The notes under the pieces were generated by a model. It searched no databases. It saw only the letters and a list, made by a program, of their open reading frames with translations, and was not told the DNA's origin. A program made the position numbers and the translations under genes. DNA of 64,000 nucleotides from positions 1-64,000 of the forward strand of contig DAORJK010000011.1 in the NCBI GenBank assembly GCA_035438985.1. The letters run 5' to 3'. Below, in pieces: positions 60,346-64,000 of the stretch (its first letter is position 1; each line of letters begins with the position of its first letter). The stretch comes from UBA4408 sp002389785. GTDB lineage: Bacteria > Bacteroidota > Bacteroidia > UBA4408.

Positions 60346-60449
60346 TGGTAGTTAGCGTTATGACTTTATTAATTAAGGAAATTGTTTTTAGATTTTCGCC
60401 TCCTACTAAAAATGGAAGAGTTTTTTGTAAGGGCACTTTGTGTGTATTT

Positions 60450-62669
60450 TTAACGTACGATAAACTTTTTAGAAAGACTTTGTTGATGGCTAGTTATGTT
60501 GCATGAATACAATCCTTTTGCCCATTCAGCCGTTGATAGGCTAAAACTGTTTTTGTGTATTTCTTGAATATAAACCAACTCACCTACCGAATTGTAAATG
60601 CTGATTGTTTTGGCTGTTTCAGGTAATTGATTGATGAAGGTTAAATTTAAATTACCGGTAACCGGATTCGGATAAAGTAGTACTTCACCATTAGGTACAG
60701 AGTTTTCAGCAATGCTTACGGCAGAAAATTTACCCTTAAAAAAAGTTACACCTCCCGAATAATTTCCAATCACCCAATCGTAGTAACCATCAGCAGTAAT
60801 ATCGGAAATAGCAGGAGCAATTCGATCGCCTTCGCTTAAATTGCGGTAAAGCGTATCCGAGAGGGTAAAAGCGCCACCAAGGTTATTGTCGATGTTGGTA
60901 TAATGAAACACATGCCCATCTTGATTTCCGGCATATAAGTGATAGCCATTCGCTTCGTCAACCAGTTGAGGTGTGCAATATCCAATAAAAGCCCCGTAAC
61001 TGCATACATTCACATTTCCAAAGTTTGGATTAACTAAAGTAAACTGTAGGTTGCTTCCGCTCGTGTTATTTTGATAATAGCTAAGTGTACCGTTACGCAT
61101 TCCAATAAGCAAATCGGGCTTATTGTCGCGATTTACGTCTATTATTTGTGGTGAAGGAAACTGTCCAAGTGCTGTCAGTAATCCCGCTGCCGAAAGCACA
61201 AAATTTGCAGTATTTCCGGCTCCGGCCAGGTTTTCAAAATAAAGTATACTGCCAGCATTATTGTTGGTAGCAATCATCATGTCCTTGTCTCCATCGCCGT
61301 CAACATCGCCAAAAGCAGGAGCCGCATACAATAAATTATACGCCGAAAGTCCGGCATAATCACGCGTTATTAATTCAAACTTAGGAACAGTGGCAGTTCC
61401 GATATTTCGATACAGACTAAGTTTGGTGCTAAGCGCACCGCTAATGTTAAAATACCCATAATTCCCAATGACCAAATCTTTCAAACCATCACTGTTGTAG
61501 TCAAAAAAGGTAGGATAAGCACCTTCGCCGGTTTCAATCATTTGATTTTGCATGAAACTGTTTGTTTGATAAGCGAAATTACAAGCACCGGTAGTATCGG
61601 TATTTTTGTACCACCAATTGCTGTTAAAATTTTCGGATGAGTTTCCTGCATTAGGTGTGGCAATTAAATCCTTGTGTCCGTCATTGTCCACATCCAAATA
61701 GAAAGCAGCCGGGAAAATGGTAATATTTACCGGTACATTTGACAAAGGGAAATTACTTTCTTGTGCACTTATATGTGCCATGGTACTATCTCCACCGTTG
61801 GTTAACATATTTAAATCGTTGGTACTAATGCCTCCTAATAACAAATCATAATCACGATCATTGTCTTTATCAAGTGCTAATAAGGAACTCCCAATGTGTA
61901 AATTTTTTGACAAAGCGGTGGTATCGTATCCAGCATTTCCGGGAGCAGGTTTACACGCGATGTTGAGATTAACAGTATTGGTAGTATTCGCAGTCATGTG
62001 TCCCCAGCAAGTGCCATCCAGTCGAAAGTTGGATAAACTGTCGCAAACCCCATACGTTTCCATGCTCATGTTTTTGTGAAACTCAATTTCAGTTCCACTG
62101 TTGATATCAAAAGTTAATACATCTAGATCACCATCGTAATCCACATCCACAAAGGAAGGTATGTCAACACGGCTAATGTATAAACCTAGGAAATCGTTTG
62201 GAGCCGGAGAGTAATGCGATTTTACAATGTATTCACTGAGTTGAAATGCTAATCCCGAAAGGGGCGTAGAAATGTTTTTAAATACTGAAAATCCACCGGT
62301 TGAGTAGGTAAAAATATCGTTAAATCCATCGCAGTTATAATCTAAAAACAAGGCCCAGTCATGCAGCGCCGGAAAACGTGAAATGTATTCCGGAGCAAAT
62401 TTGTAATCCACTTGATTGGGAGTTCCGTGATTTATAAAAGGAATAATTTTATTACCGGTTCTATCAAAAATTACCATGTCTTTTGTGCCATCGAGATTTA
62501 AATCGAGCTCTGAAAATTGTCCGTAATTAATTCCACCGGCCCAAGGATTTTGTAGGGTACTTCCATTAATTTTAACTTCCACTGAATCGTAGCGATCGAA
62601 AGCTATTTGTGCATTTACTGAAAGGGATAAAATGCAACAGATTGAAAATAAGGTATTTTTTAAAAACAT
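60450..62669 (-). CDS. Secreted FG-GAP/VCBS repeat protein with T9SS type A domain
   Basis: This 739-residue protein has a signal peptide (to about residue 20, VNAQ) and several FG-GAP/VCBS-type repeats with calcium-loop sequences: DLNLDGTKDMVIFDRTG, DVDYDGDLDVLTFD, DNDRDYDLLLGG, DVDNDGHKDLIATPN, DYNSDGLKDLVIGN, DVDGDGDKDMMIATN and DVNRDNKPDLLIGM. These form an integrin-like propeller. The end from LLYPNPVTGNLNLTF to KKFIVR is a T9SS type A sorting domain. Likely a cell-surface or extracellular protein; ligand unknown. Confidence 0.88.
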   Translation of the reverse strand: MFLKNTLFSICCILSLSVNAQIAFDRYDSVEVKINGSTLQNPWAGGINYGQFSELDLNLDGTKDMVIFDRTGNKIIPFINHGTPNQVDYKFAPEYISRFPALHDWALFLDYNCDGFNDIFTYSTGGFSVFKNISTPLSGLAFQLSEYIVKSHYSPAPNDFLGLYISRVDIPSFVDVDYDGDLDVLTFDINSGTEIEFHKNMSMETYGVCDSLSNFRLDGTCWGHMTANTTNTVNLNIACKPAPGNAGYDTTALSKNLHIGSSLLALDKDNDRDYDLLLGGISTNDLNMLTNGGDSTMAHISAQESNFPLSNVPVNITIFPAAFYLDVDNDGHKDLIATPNAGNSSENFNSNWWYKNTDTTGACNFAYQTNSFMQNQMIETGEGAYPTFFDYNSDGLKDLVIGNYGYFNISGALSTKLSLYRNIGTATVPKFELITRDYAGLSAYNLLYAAPAFGDVDGDGDKDMMIATNNNAGSILYFENLAGAGNTANFVLSAAGLLTALGQFPSPQIIDVNRDNKPDLLIGMRNGTLSYYQNNTSGSNLQFTLVNPNFGNVNVCSYGAFIGYCTPQLVDEANGYHLYAGNQDGHVFHYTNIDNNLGGAFTLSDTLYRNLSEGDRIAPAISDITADGYYDWVIGNYSGGVTFFKGKFSAVSIAENSVPNGEVLLYPNPVTGNLNLTFINQLPETAKTISIYNSVGELVYIQEIHKNSFSLSTAEWAKGLYSCNITSHQQSLSKKFIVR

Positions 62670-62838
62670 GTGGGTTAAGGTTTTTTTACAAAATTAGTTT
62701 TTATTAGCGAAATTAAAAGCTTTAAAACAAAGATTTTAAAAGCATTAGCTGTCGATCTTGTTTTTATTTTTGAATGTCAGTGAGTCAATGAAAATTTAAG
62801 AAAATTGCAGAGAACTATAAATTTGCTGTAATTTCAAT

Positions 62839-62846
62839 TAGCTTTG
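62839..62846 (+). promoter_or_regulatory. -7 element upstream of tatA
   Basis: TAGCTTTG matches TAnnTTTG and lies 20 bp before the tatA ATG. No -33 TTG at the expected spacing is clear. Confidence 0.45.
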
Positions 62847-62866
62847 CAGCGAAAATATTTCGTCAC

Positions 62867-63157
62867 ATGACATTGTTGTTTTTAAACATGGGTGGAGGAG
62901 AAGTAGTACTAATTATGTTGGTAGTATTGCTTTTTTTTGGATCAAAAAATATCCCAAGTCTAGCTCGCGGATTAGGCAGAGCCATGCGTGAATTTCAGGA
63001 AGCATCCGATGGAATTAAACGCGAAATTGAGCAAACAGCAAAACCGGTAAAGGCAAATCTCGATCAATTGCACGATGAGTGGAACAGTACTGTGGATTCG
63101 GTGAAAAAGGAGGTTGAAAAAGCAGCTGAACCAACTGATAAGGAAATTAAAAGCTAA
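62867..63157 (+). CDS. tatA: Sec-independent translocase TatA/TatE
   Basis: TatA forms the protein-conducting oligomer of the twin-arginine export system. The 96-residue product has one N-terminal transmembrane helix (GGGEVVLIMLVVLLFFGSKNIP), the conserved hinge, and an amphipathic helix with the family motif LARGLGRAMREF, followed by a charged tail. The start may instead be the ATG at codon 8 (62888). tatC does not adjoin, which is usual in Bacteroidota. Confidence 0.93.
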   Translation: MTLLFLNMGGGEVVLIMLVVLLFFGSKNIPSLARGLGRAMREFQEASDGIKREIEQTAKPVKANLDQLHDEWNSTVDSVKKEVEKAAEPTDKEIKS

Positions 63158-63357
63158 CTGTTTTTGAAAGAATTGTAAAGTAGCTGCTTGGTAGGTTCTA
63201 TCTGTATTCTGGTAAACAATTGTATTTTTGAATGGAGTGAAAGTTTGGCAACGTAGTAGCTTCAAAAAATCCCTAATTGAATAAGGAATTAAAAAAAATT
63301 ATTGGAGCTTATTGAATTTTATTTAATTTAGCCACCCAATAAAACAAATAAACCCTT

Positions 63358-64000
63358 ATGAAAGTTTTTAAAATCTTTACAAGTATTTCTTTGGTTGTCG
63401 CATTATCATTCACTGCGAATGCTCAAAAAGGTGCATCAAAAGAAGCCGACAAAGCCTTTAACAGTTTTGAGTATTACAAAGCGATTGACCTATACAAAAA
63501 AGCCTCTACAAAAGAGAAAAGCAAGGCAAACAGAGCTGAGATTTTATATAAAACTGCTGAATGTTATCGATTGACGGGTGACAATAAACAAGCAGAAGTA
63601 TTTTATGCAAAAGCCATTAAGGCAAAGTATGCAGACCCATTGGCACAGTTGCGATTGGCTGATGCGATTAAAGCCAACGGCCGTTATAACGACGCAATCA
63701 TCGAATACGATAAATACAAAGCATTGGCACCCAGTGATCCAAGAGGAGATATGGGCTCAAAATCAAGTGCCGAAGCTCAAAAATGGAAAGATACTCCAAC
63801 ACGTTTTCAAGTAAATAACTTGGCTCAAATTAATTCAGGATCAAGTGATTTTGCTCCAACCTATATCGATCGTAAATACAGCACCATTTATTTTACTTCC
63901 ATGCGTGAGGGTTCAACCGGTAATGCAACCGACAATACAATTGGTCAAAGCTTTAGCGATGTGTATGAAGTAAAAGTAGACAAGAAAGGGAAGTGGAGTA
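63358..64000 (+). CDS. Exported TPR/PD40 protein, PorE/OmpA-family-like (truncated by window)
   Basis: This frame starts at 63358 with a signal peptide (MKVFKIFTSISLVVALSFTA, ending NAQ) and is open to the window edge: 214 residues are visible. TPR helices come first (about residues 25-140: DKAFNSFEYYKAIDLYKKA, ILYKTAECYRLTGDNKQAEV, ADAIKANGRYNDAIIEYDKY), then the start of a PD40 propeller (SSDFAPTYIDRKYSTIYFTSMREG). This is the opening of proteins like PorE and related OmpA-family envelope proteins that anchor the type IX machinery. The C-terminal domain is outside the window, so this is inference. Confidence 0.75.
   Translation, partial: MKVFKIFTSISLVVALSFTANAQKGASKEADKAFNSFEYYKAIDLYKKASTKEKSKANRAEILYKTAECYRLTGDNKQAEVFYAKAIKAKYADPLAQLRLADAIKANGRYNDAIIEYDKYKALAPSDPRGDMGSKSSAEAQKWKDTPTRFQVNNLAQINSGSSDFAPTYIDRKYSTIYFTSMREGSTGNATDNTIGQSFSDVYEVKVDKKGKWS

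Overview
The window is a typical piece of an AT-rich Bacteroidota chromosome. The signs are at least nine secreted proteins with type IX secretion (T9SS) C-terminal sorting domains, a short primary sigma factor of the Bacteroidota type, promoters of the TTG / TAnnTTTG kind, a carbamoyl-phosphate synthase large subunit without its MGS domain, and a class III glutamine synthetase. I cannot place it below phylum with confidence; a free-living Flavobacteriia- or Chitinophagia-like aerobe fits (heme A synthase is present). No rRNA and no CRISPR array were seen.

Layout. 1-330: a probable IS21-type insertion-sequence end and a decayed antitoxin gene. 0.5-6.7 kb: rpoD, tRNA-Pro(GGG), an amidohydrolase lipoprotein, rpmH and a large sialidase-like T9SS protein. 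6.8-22.1 kb: housekeeping genes (carB, ttcA, hemN, rarA, a lipid A-type acyltransferase, an M16 protease, an acyl-CoA synthetase, dnaX). 22.3-25.6 kb: an ECF42-type sigma factor with its usual partners (YCII, VOC, DinB, SRPBCC), and two near-identical ECF-like promoters in front of dinB and the SRPBCC gene. 25.7-30.4 kb: an RCC1-repeat T9SS protein and a T9SS type B protein with ten 68-residue repeats. 30.5-43.0 kb: GNAT, ctaA, rplU-rpmA, an ArsC-like protein, DUF1801, several T9SS proteins, a membrane-bound LuxR-type regulator, rluF and a DbpA-like helicase. 46.7-64 kb: a thioesterase, glnN, ywbE, a PD40/SPOR protein, a thioredoxin-fold protein, two tandem Omp28-like T9SS proteins, an FG-GAP T9SS protein, tatA and the start of a TPR/PD40 protein.

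The most unusual region is 43.04-46.69 kb, between the helicase and the thioesterase. Three compact modules, all coding on the minus strand, are each bounded by a short motif and its own complement (GTTATAGG.., GTTGGGCG.., GTTAGCGG..). They are separated by 125-198 bp stem-loop elements that run from AAC to GTT. That is the arrangement of integron gene cassettes with attC sites, here without a visible integrase (a CALIN-like array). The modules carry a DUF433/DUF5615 toxin-antitoxin pair whose toxin is frameshifted, an AAA ATPase overlapping a small partner gene (a defence-like pair) with its own canonical promoter, and a small protein of unknown function. Two of the stem-loops share a 77-bp core that differs at only two positions.

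Starts were moved from the longest frame where a signal peptide, coupling to a neighbour or a promoter argued for it; this is stated in each entry. All functional names rest on reading the translated sequences, not on database searches.
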